This document shows, one piece after another, positions 44,917 to 56,514 of a stretch of 64,000 nucleotides of DNA. The position numbers were made by a program, and so were the translations under genes. The stretch is from NCBI GenBank assembly GCA_036346355.1, contig CM070581.1, forward strand, positions 50,859,849 through 50,923,848, written 5' to 3'. Under the pieces are notes generated by a model. It had not been told where the DNA came from, ran no database searches, and was given only the letters and a program-made list of their open reading frames with translations. Source of the DNA: Rhipidocladum racemiflorum. Taxonomy: Eukaryota; Streptophyta; Magnoliopsida; Poales; Poaceae. The stretch's first letter is position 1, and each line of letters opens with the position of its first letter.

Positions 44917-47900
44917 TGTAACATCCTCAAAATAAAAGAAAGTAGAGATAAATTAAAATTTTTAATTTATTATTTTAAATTGAGCTTTTAGTATTTTGTG
45001 AACTTCTTTGAACTTTGTTGCACAAGAAAAACCTTCTGTTTTATTTTACAAACGGAATCTTAACCTTGTTTATCAAAAACAAATGTAGCATCAGATCAAA
45101 AATAAAATGTATTTCCTACATTACCTTTATATCATCTCTACAAATAAATTTTCAAAAGGAATTAAAATGATTTGTTGCTTAGGACAAGTCAAAAACAGTT
45201 TTGATTAATTTGGGCCTACTTCAATTAAAAGAATTGTATAAAGATAAATTTAAATATTCCGGCTCTAATCTTTTTATTTTGGAATAGATATAATTATGAG
45301 ACAATATGATAAAAGTTTCAATGTCATTTTGGATACTTAGAAAATCCGTCTTTACAAAAAACTTATTTCCTCATTAAGCATTTCGTCGCTGAACCTGAGC
45401 ATGATCAATTGCATCGCTAATTGGAGCAAGACAAACAGTAAAGCATTTGAAACTTCATTAGTCTAATGAAGTTGCTCACTTGAGATAATTCCAAGACTAA
45501 GCATCCCATCACCAATTTGAGCATGATTTAAAACGTTCGAAATTTTGGTTAAAAGTCTGTCACCTCAAAAGTTTTCGGAATTACCCAACTTTGTGAATTG
45601 GATAGCTCAGTACTTCAACCATCAAGTGACTAATTCAGACATTTCCAAACTTAATTATTTCCTCACCAATTTTAACGAGATCTATTGCAACCAAAATATC
45701 ATTCAAAGACCTATGAACTCAAGCAGTATTCTAACTAATTGGTTATGTCCGATGTTTGAAACGGCAGAGCAAGGCCAAATATACTTTTAACAAAAGAAAT
45801 TCAGAATCTCCAAAACATACAAAACATCGCTCAAACTCTACTGGCACATAACCTTCAGAAGAGAAACTATATTGGACCAATTAATCGCTAAGGTTGTCGG
45901 TTCGATTGCTTCAACCAAACAAGTGACCATTTTAACTCAGATTAAACAAGACCAAAGGCCTTTGAGCTCAAGCATTGTTCCAAATTAACTAGTTTCGTAT
46001 CAGATGCTTGAAATGACAAGGGCAAGACCTGACAAACTGAAAATATCCAATCCTCACTTAAACACCTACTAGACTAAAGAATCATAAGAACTCATGGGGC
46101 AGATGAAATGCAAATCCAACTAGAGATTTACGGATCTCTTTACACCAATGCAATGCCTCCTCTCTGCCAAGGATGCAACAGCGCAGTGCATGCCACAACT
46201 CGCTGAACCAACTTTGGCAACAAGATTCTGCTTCTCTATCCTCTCTCTCGCCATGTGGCCCCCCTGGGGGCCACGCGACAGCCTCCCTCTCCCTTTCCTT
46301 CCTTCCCTCTCTGCTCTTTCACGCGCGCGAGCTCTGAAGATCACCGCTGCAACAGCCAATCCCTTACTTCCGCCATCGCAGCTCGCCGCTTTGGTCATTG
46401 CGTGGCGAGCCACCCCGTTGGTTCTCCTCGCTTTGGTCAAGATCCTCAAGCCCTTCTGTCGTGGCAACGCCCAATCCTTGCTCTGCATCGCACCGGACCA
46501 ACGCCACCACGACTGACGATGCCGGTAGTCGCTCTTCGGCGTGTGCGCAAGACCCGAAAAGCCTCATCACCGGGCGCCTCCTCCAATTGCCGCCGAGCTT
46601 GGGCTCACGAGCATTTCCAAATTGGACTCCCTCTCCCTCTACTTAAGCACCTTCACCCGTCCTTGGCTCTCTGCTCCTGCCCACTCCCTCACCAAGCCAT
46701 TAGTGGGCGGTGAGCCTCGCATGGAACTTCCGAATCACAGGTAAGCCGCAAGGGGGTAAACTGGCAATTGCCGTTCTCCACTGCTCCATTATCCGATTTC
46801 GCCGAGCTAGAGAATCGCCCTGACCTCCTTGTTCTCCTCCTCACCTCAATTTTCAGCCTGGACCACCGGGACGCCGCCGCGCCGGCCTTCGTCTTCCTCG
46901 GTTCCGGCGCACGGTGACAGCTCGCCTCGGCCCTCATCTCTCACGGTGAGCTCCCCAGTCCGAGTCCCCTCACCTCACTGATGCTCCCCGACCCTTCTAC
47001 CTTCCTTCTACGCCGCCCTTGCACCGTCACGGCTCGCCGCCGTTGCCGCCTGCGCCCACCTCCGGTGCTAGCCATCTCCGGTAGCTCCCGGACCGAATCG
47101 ACTAGCGCCCTAGGTTCCCAAGTCGCCCTATTGCTCCTCCTGCCCACGCCCGGCCGCCTCCGGCCTCCGCTCGCCGCCGGCGAGGCCACCTCTTCCCTTG
47201 CTCTGCTATCTGTGGTGACAATGGGCCTCAAGGAGTCAGTCTCATACGTGAAACAACCAGTTCAACCCTATGGCAAAAGTACGTTTCCCCTGTTAGGAAA
47301 CGTATTTTGTGATTTTAGGATTATTTTACCACCCGAACTAATTGATTTGTTTATAACTTTCACATTATAGCTCCAAATCAAGTCAAACCAACTTATAAAT
47401 TTGTATTAAATCATGTAGATTCTAAATATGGAGAAACATTTCAATTTTGTTCAATGCAAAGTATTTGAAATTCAAATTTGAACTATAGGTCTAATGTGTG
47501 CTCTATATACAATTTTTGCAAATGATCTCCAAATTCGATGAAACAAATTGTATTGTACTCCTTATGTCATTAGAGTTTCAAATATGTAAAAATATTTATA
47601 TTTGGACTTAGTTTATACAAAATTGGTGATTAGGTCCTTTTCAATATGCTTAAATTTGAAATACTTATAGTTTGTGCAAATAAATTTCAAATTTGGTGGA
47701 ACAATTTTCTATACTCTCATGAAATAGCACCCTCTCTGTTTATGTAAAGATGTTTAGGCTTAGGCTTGTTTAGTCATAAGTTCATGGGCGTCATTTCATG
47801 TATAATATAAGGTTTAAGTTTTCCATGAATGAATAGTGTTAGCACATTGCATATAACTTAAAAACTAATACCTAAACACTTGAAGCATCATAATTATAGG

Positions 47901-50900
47901 CTTTGTAACAGTAGCTTAATAAGTTGCTTGTATACTTTAATTTGTCATTTATCAAGGTATCTATTAGTTCATCTATGTTTAAAGCATTGATAGCTTTGCA
48001 ACCAAATCTCGATATTGTAAGATCAATATTTTAAACCTTCTAAAATCTTAGAACCTTATCTTTGTATTATTACTGTGGTTGAATCTCAATCGTGATCTTT
48101 CACCATTAAAAATATAAGAATGAATCTTAGCAAAACTTTAAAACATAAATAACCGTAACTATTGCATGCAAATCAAATGGTTAGAATGAACTCAATCTTC
48201 ACGAAATTAAATTAGTTATACCCCTGAGGTCACATAGGTTTCAAATATATAAAAATATTTAGGTTTTACCTTAGTATGCATTAACTGTATAATAGTCGAA
48301 GTTTCAATACTTAAATAGTTCGAATAGTCGTAACTTTCGTAAACAAACTTAAAAGTTGGTGAAACCAAATCCTAGAACCTTTATAGGTGATTCCCTTCTT
48401 GGTTATGCAAAAATGATTCTTGCTCTTGCAATGTTAAACTAAATCCATATAAGGCCTTAATGCTCTTTTATATTAAAAATGTCGTAGTTGAAAGTGAAAT
48501 GTTGCGGAACCAACTTTAAAACACTCTTAGAGGTATCCCTTGCTAGTTCCTGAAAATATGTTAAATAATTTATTAAGGTGCAGTCACATTAAGTAGAACA
48601 AAAGCGACACTGGCCCATGCATGTAAAATTGTGACATTTAAGCCTTTTCGGCCACCCATAGAATACCTCGTCTAAATACAAAGATTAGATGGAATAGCTC
48701 AAAACCATTCTATAATGTTTGTACTACCATAATATGGAAAAACATTTAATTAATGACTTGCTTTGCATCTGAATCCTATTAGCACAACAGGCCTAATTGT
48801 CTTGAAAGTTAGTAACTTGGTATCTGAATAGTTGGACTTATTAAACCCTAAGGTAAAATGTTTATGTCATTAGAATCATCATATAATCATGTAAATGTAA
48901 CCTCTAGCCCTATCCTCTAAACCCAACTTATATAAATCAACTTTTGTGCAAATTATACTTAAGACTAAGTATTGTTCACATGAACATTTTTAATCTTAAT
49001 TGTATTAATCCAAACAATCTTAGCTTCTTGGATTTGAAAATGAAAATAATCATATACGTAATTTTGGCCCCTTGAATTCGTAAATGGTAACTTTCGTTAA
49101 ACACGATTTTATGTTCTCGCACTAGTTGGACCCAAACCCTAACCTCCGCCAAAGCGCACTATCGCACTTGTTTTCCATGAATGGTTCTATTTGTGAATAT
49201 ATTCGACTTCTTTTTGCCACATGTATTGTATGTTTACTTGTTGTTCTTTCTTTTCTGGATTTGGATGTTGCTTCGCTTTTTATGATATGGCGTGTAGACA
49301 CCGATACTCCGGATACCTTCGTCGACGACTCCGACTTCACTATTGAATTCAACAAGCAAGGCAAGCACCCTCCTTTGACCATGTTGAACCTACTATTTTA
49401 ATTAAGTTTACTTTGTTTGTCAAAACTATTATGCATGCGCTATGTTTATTAAACTGCTATATTATGGGATGCGGTAGAACTAAACCTAGCTTGTGGGATT
49501 TCCTTGATTAATTGTTGACATGAGAACATTGAAACCCTAGGTTATGGTTAGACAAAATGTAATGTCAAATGGGTATACTCGATTAATTAATTGCACATGC
49601 TTAGTATGCTCTAGTGATGGGATCATGAATGGATGGTTACACTGTTCATGATAATCAATGAGAATAGACATGTTTTGGGCGAGGCAGTGTTGTATCATAA
49701 ATTGGAAAGGTTGGATATGACAATAAAGGATACCGATAATTTGATAAAAATGAAAATAAAACTATGTTTTGACACAGGTGGATTATGGCAATAGCCGGGT
49801 GTGTAAGCATTAACTTACACGTGTGTAGGGGGAGTTTCCACCTGGGTTAATTTAAGGACCGAACATAGTGTTGTTAAATCCAAGAATTACCGTACAACCA
49901 CAATGCTAGTATGGGATAGCCTCAACCTATTAAGTTGTTTAACACTGGCTTTACACTTTGGAAGGCCGTAGTAGCACGGGCTATTCTTGCGAGAATTTCC
50001 CGTAGGGTGTCCACACGTGGGTGTGGGTTAGACACATACCAATGCAACGGTGTACGCCTTGCTATGGGGAGAAACGGTTGTTGTTGTCTCGCGCAATGAG
50101 AATGTTTATGATCCATATGATTGTTGTTTCTACCATAGTAGGGGTTTGTCGGCACCGGGCTGGTGTAAAGTCAGGATTAAATAATGTAACAGTTGTGTAT
50201 GATTTTCCTCGCGGCACACCTAAGGAAGTGTGTTAATTTGCAATGCACAAAGGGAAAATCATTATTTGTGGGTAAAGTTGTACAACTCTGCAGAGTCTAA
50301 ACTTTTCGAAAAGCCGTTCCCACGGTTATGGGAATCTTGGTGCACTGACACTAGTTAGAGTTTTTGGTACTTTTACAAAATGGATGGAACTTAATGGTAG
50401 TTGGAAAGAATCATGTGGAAGTGTTGTGGTCAAAGGTAAGTGTTGTTGTTGATAGTATGGGAATGGATGATACTTCACTCACAATCATGGAGGATTGTGA
50501 GGTTGATACTACTCTTATTTATACTTGTTATTTACATATCATCAATTGCTTTACAAATTACGCTTGCAATCTATTATTCTGTATTTACAATTCAACTTCG
50601 CTTTATGCAAAATAAATTAGTAGCTTACCTATGACATAGCCTGCATTTACTATATACATTTGTGATACACTACAAGTCTTGCGAGTACATACGTGTACTC
50701 AACCTTGCTATTGTTGATATTCAGAGAATGAAGAGAATGAGTAGCCGAGATCCGCACGAGAATCACGGGGACTTTGCTAACGAGTCTTTCTAAGGTTTAC
50801 CCTTGTCAGTTGCCTGTGGTATTTTGGGTAGAAGGCATACTGCCAAGCAATGTATCTTCCGCTGCAAACTTTTAAATTCAGCCAATAGGCCATGATGTAA

Positions 50901-51050
50901 GACTTTATTTCTATTAATGTAATATGAACTTGTATGGATGTGATGACAATGTTGTAAATGTGCGTGCTAGCCACTGATCATGGGACTAGTACTGTTTGCA
51001 CATAGGAATCCCTCTTGGTATTTCATGCCATAAAAGGGAGGGTTCCGACA
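44917..51050 (+). repeat. 3' LTR of element D
   Basis: It is near-identical to 36618-42760 along its full length, including the GC-rich island, exon-like module (49291-49365), CTCTGCAGAG block (about 50266-50295) and hairpin (50674-50700). Differences cluster as small indels, for example at the GGCCCCCCTGGGGGCC stretch near 46257 against a shorter version near 37957. Confidence 0.93.
49291..49365 (+). other. Exon-like acidic module of the 3' LTR of D
   Basis: This is the same sequence as 40998-41072, with identical edges. Confidence 0.5.
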
Positions 51051-51330
51051 GGCAATCATGAGGTTGTGTTTTTTCTTTAACACGATTTCACAGAAGGTCA
51101 TCGATCCCGTTGTACTTTATGAACTGCAGGCTGATGTGGTCAAGACTCTATGTCAGCTAGAGATGTATTTTCCTCCATCATTTTTCGATATCATGGTCCA
51201 TCTCATTGTTCACGTTGTGAATGAGATAAATATTTGTGGCCCAGTATTCCTGCATCAGATGTACCCGTTCGAAAGGTACATGGGTGTTCTGAAGAAATAT
51301 GTGCGTAATCGATCACGGCCGGAAGGTTCC
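51051..51330 (+). pseudogene. CACTA TNP2-type transposase, middle part 2
   Basis: This continues the DUF4218-type region after element D. The frame reads MRLCFFFNTISQKVIDPVVL, LEMYFPPSFFDIMVHLIVH, VNEINICGPVFLHQMYPFER and YMGVLKKYVRNRSRPEGS, all hallmarks of CACTA TNP2 proteins. It is open up to GTTCC at 51326-51330, where A3 begins. Confidence 0.9.
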
Positions 51331-54300
51331 TGTCGGGACCCCGAATTTGCAAATCCGGACCCTCTGTGTATTCAGCACTAGTCCAGGAACGCGCTAGTGC
51401 ACACAGTCTTAACATCGGTAAATATCACAATCATACCACTCGATACTAATAAAGTACTTTAATTAAATAGTCAAGCCCAGTTACTCGACCTTATGGTCAA
51501 GTTACAAATATACGCCCACGCAGCAGAAACTTATTAAGAGAGAAATAATAGCAGCGGAAAATAAGATAACATCGTGGCGCCATCCAGTATACCACAGGCA
51601 ACTGACTGGGCTCGCTCCCTAAGTAGACGGTTCCTCGTGGAGCTCCTCCTCCAAAGCTGGTGTAGTCTCCTCTTCAACTGGTGTTGTATTGTGGCAAGGG
51701 TGAGTACTTGGTACTCAGCAAGTCATGCACAGAATGCAGGCTAATAGACTATATGCATGGCTTGATACAAAGGAATAGCTCAAGGTATATTTGTAGTAAA
51801 CAGTATTTGACAAGTAGCATAAGTAGATTCGAAAGCAGTATAAGCAAGTATAGCATAAATAACTTTTCAAGGATTTTAATAAACATCTTTCCCATCCTAG
51901 TCCACATTTCCATCAACATCATTATCAAACCAAACCCAACCTTTCAGATCCAAGTTATTTTTGAGAAAGTCTAACCCTTGACTGTAATTCCCAAGCGATG
52001 TCCAATACCGCGGACACGGCTATTCGAATAGATTCTACACTCTGCAGAGGTTATGCACTTTACCCACAAGATACAGTCAAACACCACAAAGGCGAGTTCA
52101 GTAACAAAGTCTTTGAAACTTCTAACAATACAAGTGAGCCTCCTGTTATTGCACACTAACCCTTCCCTTAGCTAAGGCGAAGTTTAGGCCAATCAACCAT
52201 TAGATGGGTACTGGCCTCGGCCCGATGCGCTCCTCGTACAACTTACACAAAGGGTGTAGTTGACCTCCCCGAGGTCCCACAGTAATGCGTTATTAGCAAC
52301 TTAGTCAACTAGGTCCGTCCCATTACAGACATGTGGTTGCACGTTAGACCCAGTTCAAAGGCTTGCAAGGTGAAGTCCTTAGGGTGACCAGGGCAAGACT
52401 ACCCGAAGAACCAAAACAACATTCCCAATGCCACAACTGGCCCACCTGATCATTCTTGCCACATGCCCCGGTCGAAAACTATTTATCAAACCCCAGTTGA
52501 TTACCATGCACCACGTGCCATCAACATCACATGATACCTTTCCAAAACAGGTTCCATATATCATTAAGTCAATATTAACATTTGATTATCCAAATCATGT
52601 CATGAGCACGTAGCAGGTCTAAGCAATATACTACAACGGTCTAAACCCATGTTGGCAATTTTAGTAATGTCCAACTAGTAATCCACAACTAGGGTGACAA
52701 GGGGTCATGGCACATATTTAAGTAATCAAGGTGTCATACAGCAAATTGGTATTTATCTAATTCCCCATATTTAAATAAAGTATTTTCTAATTGAACTAGC
52801 ATGCAATAAGTTAAATCAAAATAAGTTTCAAGCTAGGATCAACATGGTCAAAGCACAACTTGCCTTCAAAAAGTACTTGTTCTTGGTCTTGAGTTGGATC
52901 CTGAGTCAATACTTCTCCTTCGAATCCCTCCGGCACTTCAATGTCTACTCGTAAAGCGTGCAAATAGCAATACACGAATAAACAATAGGCAAAAAGTGTC
53001 CAAACATCCAAATAGAATCCATAAACAGAGAGAACATAATTTTATGAATTTTTAGAAACTGGAATCGCTCAAATCGGAGTTTAAATGCAAAAGTTATGAT
53101 TATTTAAAGTTTAAATAATCAATTAAATAATTTTACAGAGAAAAACTTTAGTCCAAAAATTAAATAAAATTCATAATTAGGTAGATCTCAATTTTATACA
53201 AATTTAGAAATTTGAATCACTCAAATCGGAGTTGAAACGCAAAAGTTATAAACGTTTGAAGTTTGAAACAAAATCTGAAATCATTATTTCGAATTAATAA
53301 ATCATTTTATTTTTCGGAAATTAATTATTGCGTCAGCCTGGACACGTGGAAGCCTCTGATTGGGCGGCTGACATCAGCCGGTCCATGGACTCGGTCCACG
53401 CTCGGCTTGGGTCTACCGTGGACCCGGTCCACGGCTCACGTGAGGCGGCGGCGGGCCCGCCACACAGCGATGGCTCAGTTCACGCCCGGCGCTTGGCGCG
53501 GTGACAGGGCCCCACTGACACGCGGGCCCCACATGTAAGTGGCGTGCTCCCATGCGCACGGTGCGGCGGCTAGAGCTACGTGGCATGATCAGGGCCGTTG
53601 GATCTAGATCCAATGGTCTAGATCTACCCTAGTTTAACGCAGTTTCCAGCACGTGGCGATCGTGGGCCGTTGGATCTTGATCCAACGGTCCAGATCCGAT
53701 CTAGTTTATAGGGTTTGGGTTGCACGTGGGCTCACCTGGTTCGCCGGATTTTGATCGGACGGCTGAGGACCTTCGCGGTTACGATGGCGGCAAAGACGGG
53801 CGGCTGGACCGGAGATGAGGAAGACGACCCGAACCGCGGCGCTCCCGTGAGAAACCGGCGAGGCAAAAGGGTCCCGCGGATGCGTCTCGCGCTGAGGCTT
53901 CCGGATCTGGGCTTCAACACGGCTGATGCGGTTCGTCGACGACGGAAACAACGCAAAACCCTCGGCGGCGGTTCTTAGCGTCGGCGAGCGATTGCGCTAC
54001 GGGTGGCGGCGCAGGCTTGGGACCTAGACGCGTGCGTGCTCGGCACACGAGCGATCACGTGGGGGTATTTATTGCCCCGGCCGTCGCGAATCGCGGAAAC
54101 CCTAATGAACGCGGTGGCCACGGCGGAGGAGTCGGCTCGGACTGCGTCGGGAGACGATATCGCGACCGCACACGCGTGGCGAGATCCAACGGCCCAAGCA
54201 CGTCTTGCGGCGTGGCCGAACGGCATTCGTCCGATCGGGATCGGACGGTGCGCAATTAGGGTTAGGGTTTGGGTTCGGGGACGCGATTGAACCAAGTCAC

Positions 54301-54660
54301 GTGGCGCGGGTCCGACTCGGGTCAGACTCGGGTCTGGTTCGAGTCGGAGGAACAGTACTAAACCCTAACTGAATTTCCAGCGATTTAATATTCAAAATAA
54401 TTTCCAGAAATTCATTTAAATCATTCAAAATAGCAAAAGACTCAGAAAAATTCTGGAAAATATTTTAGGGTATTTGGGACTCAAATAAAGTATTTCCAAC
54501 AAATTTTTATTTGCAAAGTTTAATTCTTTAATTATTTCAAAATAGAATAAATTCAAATAAATTCCAAATAAATCCAAATAAATTCTAGAAAATTCCAAAA
54601 ATTCACCAAAGTGCCAAATCACACATAAATTTAAGAAAAGCAAAATTTTGGGGTGTTACA
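51331..54660 (-). mobile_element. Solo LTR A3 (family A), uninterrupted
   Basis: This is a 3330-bp unit, TGTCGGGACCCC...GGGGTGTTACA on the plus strand, with a perfect target duplication GTTCC at 51326-51330 and 54661-54665 in the CACTA transposase. It is the best reference copy of family A here. The hairpin is at 51700-51724, the CTCTGCAGAG block at about 52039-52070, the exon-like module at 52859-52951 and palindromic repeats at about 53590-53720. A TATA-like AATAAATACCCC (minus strand) is near 54065-54077, about 590 bp into the LTR. There is no PBS beyond its 3' edge, so it is a solo LTR. Confidence 0.92.
52859..52951 (-). other. Exon-like acidic module of LTR A3
   Basis: The minus strand codes RVDIEVPEGFEGEVLTQDPT then QDQEQVLFEGK, ending GAAGGCAAG. 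An AT-rich tract ending in CGAGTAG precedes it. The reading frame extends a little on both sides (52811-53011). Confidence 0.55.
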
Positions 54661-55591
54661 GTTCCATTGTAGAAGGTTATGCAACTGAGGAGGTTATTGA
54701 GTTCTGCATCGATTACATGCACGAGTTTGAACCGGTAGGAGTTCCTATATCACGCCATGAGGGGAGGCTAGCTGGGAAAGGAGTAATAGGAAAGAAATTC
54801 ACAAATTCTTATGATCATTTTCTGTTCGAACAAGCTCATTTCACAGTCTTACCTTGATCGATCGAGGTGTCCCCGTATATGGACATGCACAAGGCTAAGC
54901 TGCGGAGGGAAAATCGTGGACGATCAGAGGTTTGGATAACAAAAGAGCACAATCGTGTGTTCAATCATTGGTTCAAGGAGCACATGTCTGGAGAAGAAAC
55001 AAGTGTTACGTTGAGGTGGTTGGCAAAAAGGCCATCAGGTACAATCGCGTGACATGGCAAGGATACGACATAAATGGATATACATTTTACACGAGTGCTC
55101 AGGATAGCAAAAGTACTTACCAAAATAGTGGTGTCCGTATAGATGCCTACGACAACACAGGCAGCAAGAAGAGCAGCTTCTATGGGGTTATAGAGGAGAT
55201 TTGGGAGCTCGACTACTGCATTTTCAAGATCCCGGTGTTTAGGTGTCGTTGGGTCCAACTCCCAAAGGGTGTCAAGGTGGACAAATACGGCTTCACTACT
55301 GTGGACATCGAGCAAGTCGGATATAGAGATGAACCATTCGTTCTTGCGAAGCAAGTAGCACAAGTCTTCTATGTAATCGACCCGGCAGATAAGAAGCATC
55401 ATGTAGTTCTTCAAGGAAAACAAAGGATCGTCGGAGTTGAGAATGTCATGGATGAGGAAGAGTACAACCAGTTTGATGAGTTGCCTCCTTTCGTAGATGG
55501 CAGCATCAGGCTCGAGGAAGAAACTACTCCGGAAGCCACCTATCATCGCGATGATCATGAAGAAGGCCAAATTGTGAAAGAAAATAATTAG
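54661..55591 (+). pseudogene. CACTA TNP2-type transposase, C-terminal part
   Basis: After A3 the frame reads VEGYATEEVIEFCIDYMHEF, then a stop near 54855. EVWITKEHNRVFNHWFKEHM follows, then a frame change near 55030 into YNRVTWQGYDINGYTFYT, SSFYGVIEEIWELDYCIFK, IPVFRCRWVQLPKGVKVDK and DEPFVLAKQVAQVFYVIDP. The last part is the DUF4216 (PF13952)-type domain found at the C-terminus of CACTA TNP2 proteins. Translation ends at TAG (55589-55591) after an acidic tail. It belongs with 20465-22248, 36370-36617 and 51051-51330. Confidence 0.9.
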
Positions 55592-55826
55592 GTAGGAGTA
55601 ATGGCAAAATGTGTGTATTTATGTGGGGTAATAGAAATTTAATGTCAAAAATATGTATTATGTGGAGTAATGGCAATTTTTGGTATCTGTAATACTCTTT
55701 TATTTTCACATGTGAAATAAGTAAACACATACATCCATTAGTAATTAGTAAATTTAGTAAGAATATATATTTATTCATCATAGATAAATTAATTATGAAT
55801 AATTAGTAGTTAATATATATGATTGG
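55592..55826 (+). other. 3'-UTR-like AT-rich region after TNP2
   Basis: This AT-rich sequence between the TNP2 stop codon and the internal array repeats a TGTGGNGTAATGGCAA-like phrase (55612-55680). No clear poly(A) signal was singled out. Confidence 0.4.
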
Positions 55827-56030
55827 TATCTGTGGCGGTTTATATTAAGAACTGCCACTGATAATTCTATCTGTCGCGGTTTTTATTAAGAACCGCCACT
55901 GATAATTCTTATCTGTGGCGGTTGTTAATCAAAACCGCTGCTGATAATGGGTATCTGTGGCGGTTTATATTAAGAACCGCCACAGATAAGAATTATCAGT
56001 GGCGGTTCTTAATAAAAACCGCCACAGATA
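55827..56030. repeat. Second CACTA array (TATCTGTGGCGGTT), internal
   Basis: About ten copies of TATCNGTGGCGGTT occur in alternating orientation as inverted pairs, the same motif as the left end at 19052-19433. It is not followed by a CACTA terminus but by a TATA box and a GC-rich region, so it sits between the TNP2 and TNPA genes. Confidence 0.88.
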
Positions 56031-56036
56031 AGTCCC

Positions 56037-56048
56037 CTATATATATAA
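56037..56048 (+). promoter_or_regulatory. TATA box after the internal array
   Basis: CTATATATATAAAC lies 7 bp after the last array unit. The array-then-TATA order copies that at 19052-19447, suggesting a promoter for the downstream gene. Confidence 0.55.
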
Positions 56049-56097
56049 ACCCCACACGGTGCTTCGGTGTGGTACTGTGGTGCTTCTGATTAACCCT

Positions 56098-56514
56098 AAG
56101 TCCCTATCCCTTTTGAATGTCGACGCCTCCGCTCCCCGCTCGCCGCCGTCCCCGTCCGTCGTTGCGCGCCGCCACGCCGCCCCCGCTCGGCGCCCCGTCC
56201 CGTCCCGCTCGCCGGCCGCTTTCGTCGACCCGCTCGGCGCCGCCCCCGTCCCCGTCGACGCCTCCGCTCCCCGCTCGCCCCCCCGGTACGTCCCCGTCTA
56301 CGCCTCCGCTCCCCGCCCCCCGGTACGTCCCCGTCGACGCCTCCGCTCCCCGCTCCCCTGCACTATGTGTGTCACTTCTGCCGTATCTGAAAATGTACGG
56401 GATTCAGCTGGGGTGTTGGCACACTCGAAATGGATTATCATACCTCACATTATCATACCTCAGCAATCAGAATTGTGCATGACAACCTTGCAAGCCTCAC
56501 ATAATTGGCGTTGA
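56098..56514 (+). other. GC-rich region with minisatellite, possible TNPA leader exon
   Basis: This is very C-rich. At about 56117-56372, units of roughly 37-42 bp repeat (CGACGCCTCCGCTCCCCGCTC, broken by CCCCGGTACGTCCC). Open frames exist in two phases (56059-56514 and 56117-56482), both Pro/Arg/Ser-rich and without a recognisable domain. It could be the 5' exon of TNPA or a captured host fragment; I cannot decide. Confidence 0.4.

Larger units (their letters stand above)
36618..51050 (+). mobile_element. Element D: non-autonomous LTR retrotransposon with 6.1-kb LTRs
   Basis: This is a 14.4-kb element with TG...CA ends and a perfect target duplication GGCAA at 36613-36617 and 51051-51055 in the CACTA transposase. 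The LTRs are 36618-42760 (6143 bp) and 44917-51050 (6134 bp), nearly identical. The interior is only 2156 bp: a tRNA-iMet PBS, a broken gag with a zinc knuckle and a polypurine tract, with no pol. It is the only plus-oriented LTR element here. Gag style and ends suggest a gypsy element related to families A and B. Movement must have used proteins in trans. Confidence 0.93.

Noticed and set aside
46981..47370. 129-residue Arg/Leu/Pro-rich open frame
   Set aside because: Same GC-rich LTR island; the 5' LTR version differs at its end and no protein family is suggested.
36618..51050. 8.3-kb spaced direct duplication as a segmental duplication
   Set aside because: PBS, PPT, gag and a perfect 5-bp target duplication show that the two copies are LTRs of one element.
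54255..54275. TTAGGGTTAGGGTTT interstitial telomere-like sequence
   Set aside because: Too short (about two units) and inside LTR A3; probably chance or ordinary LTR sequence.
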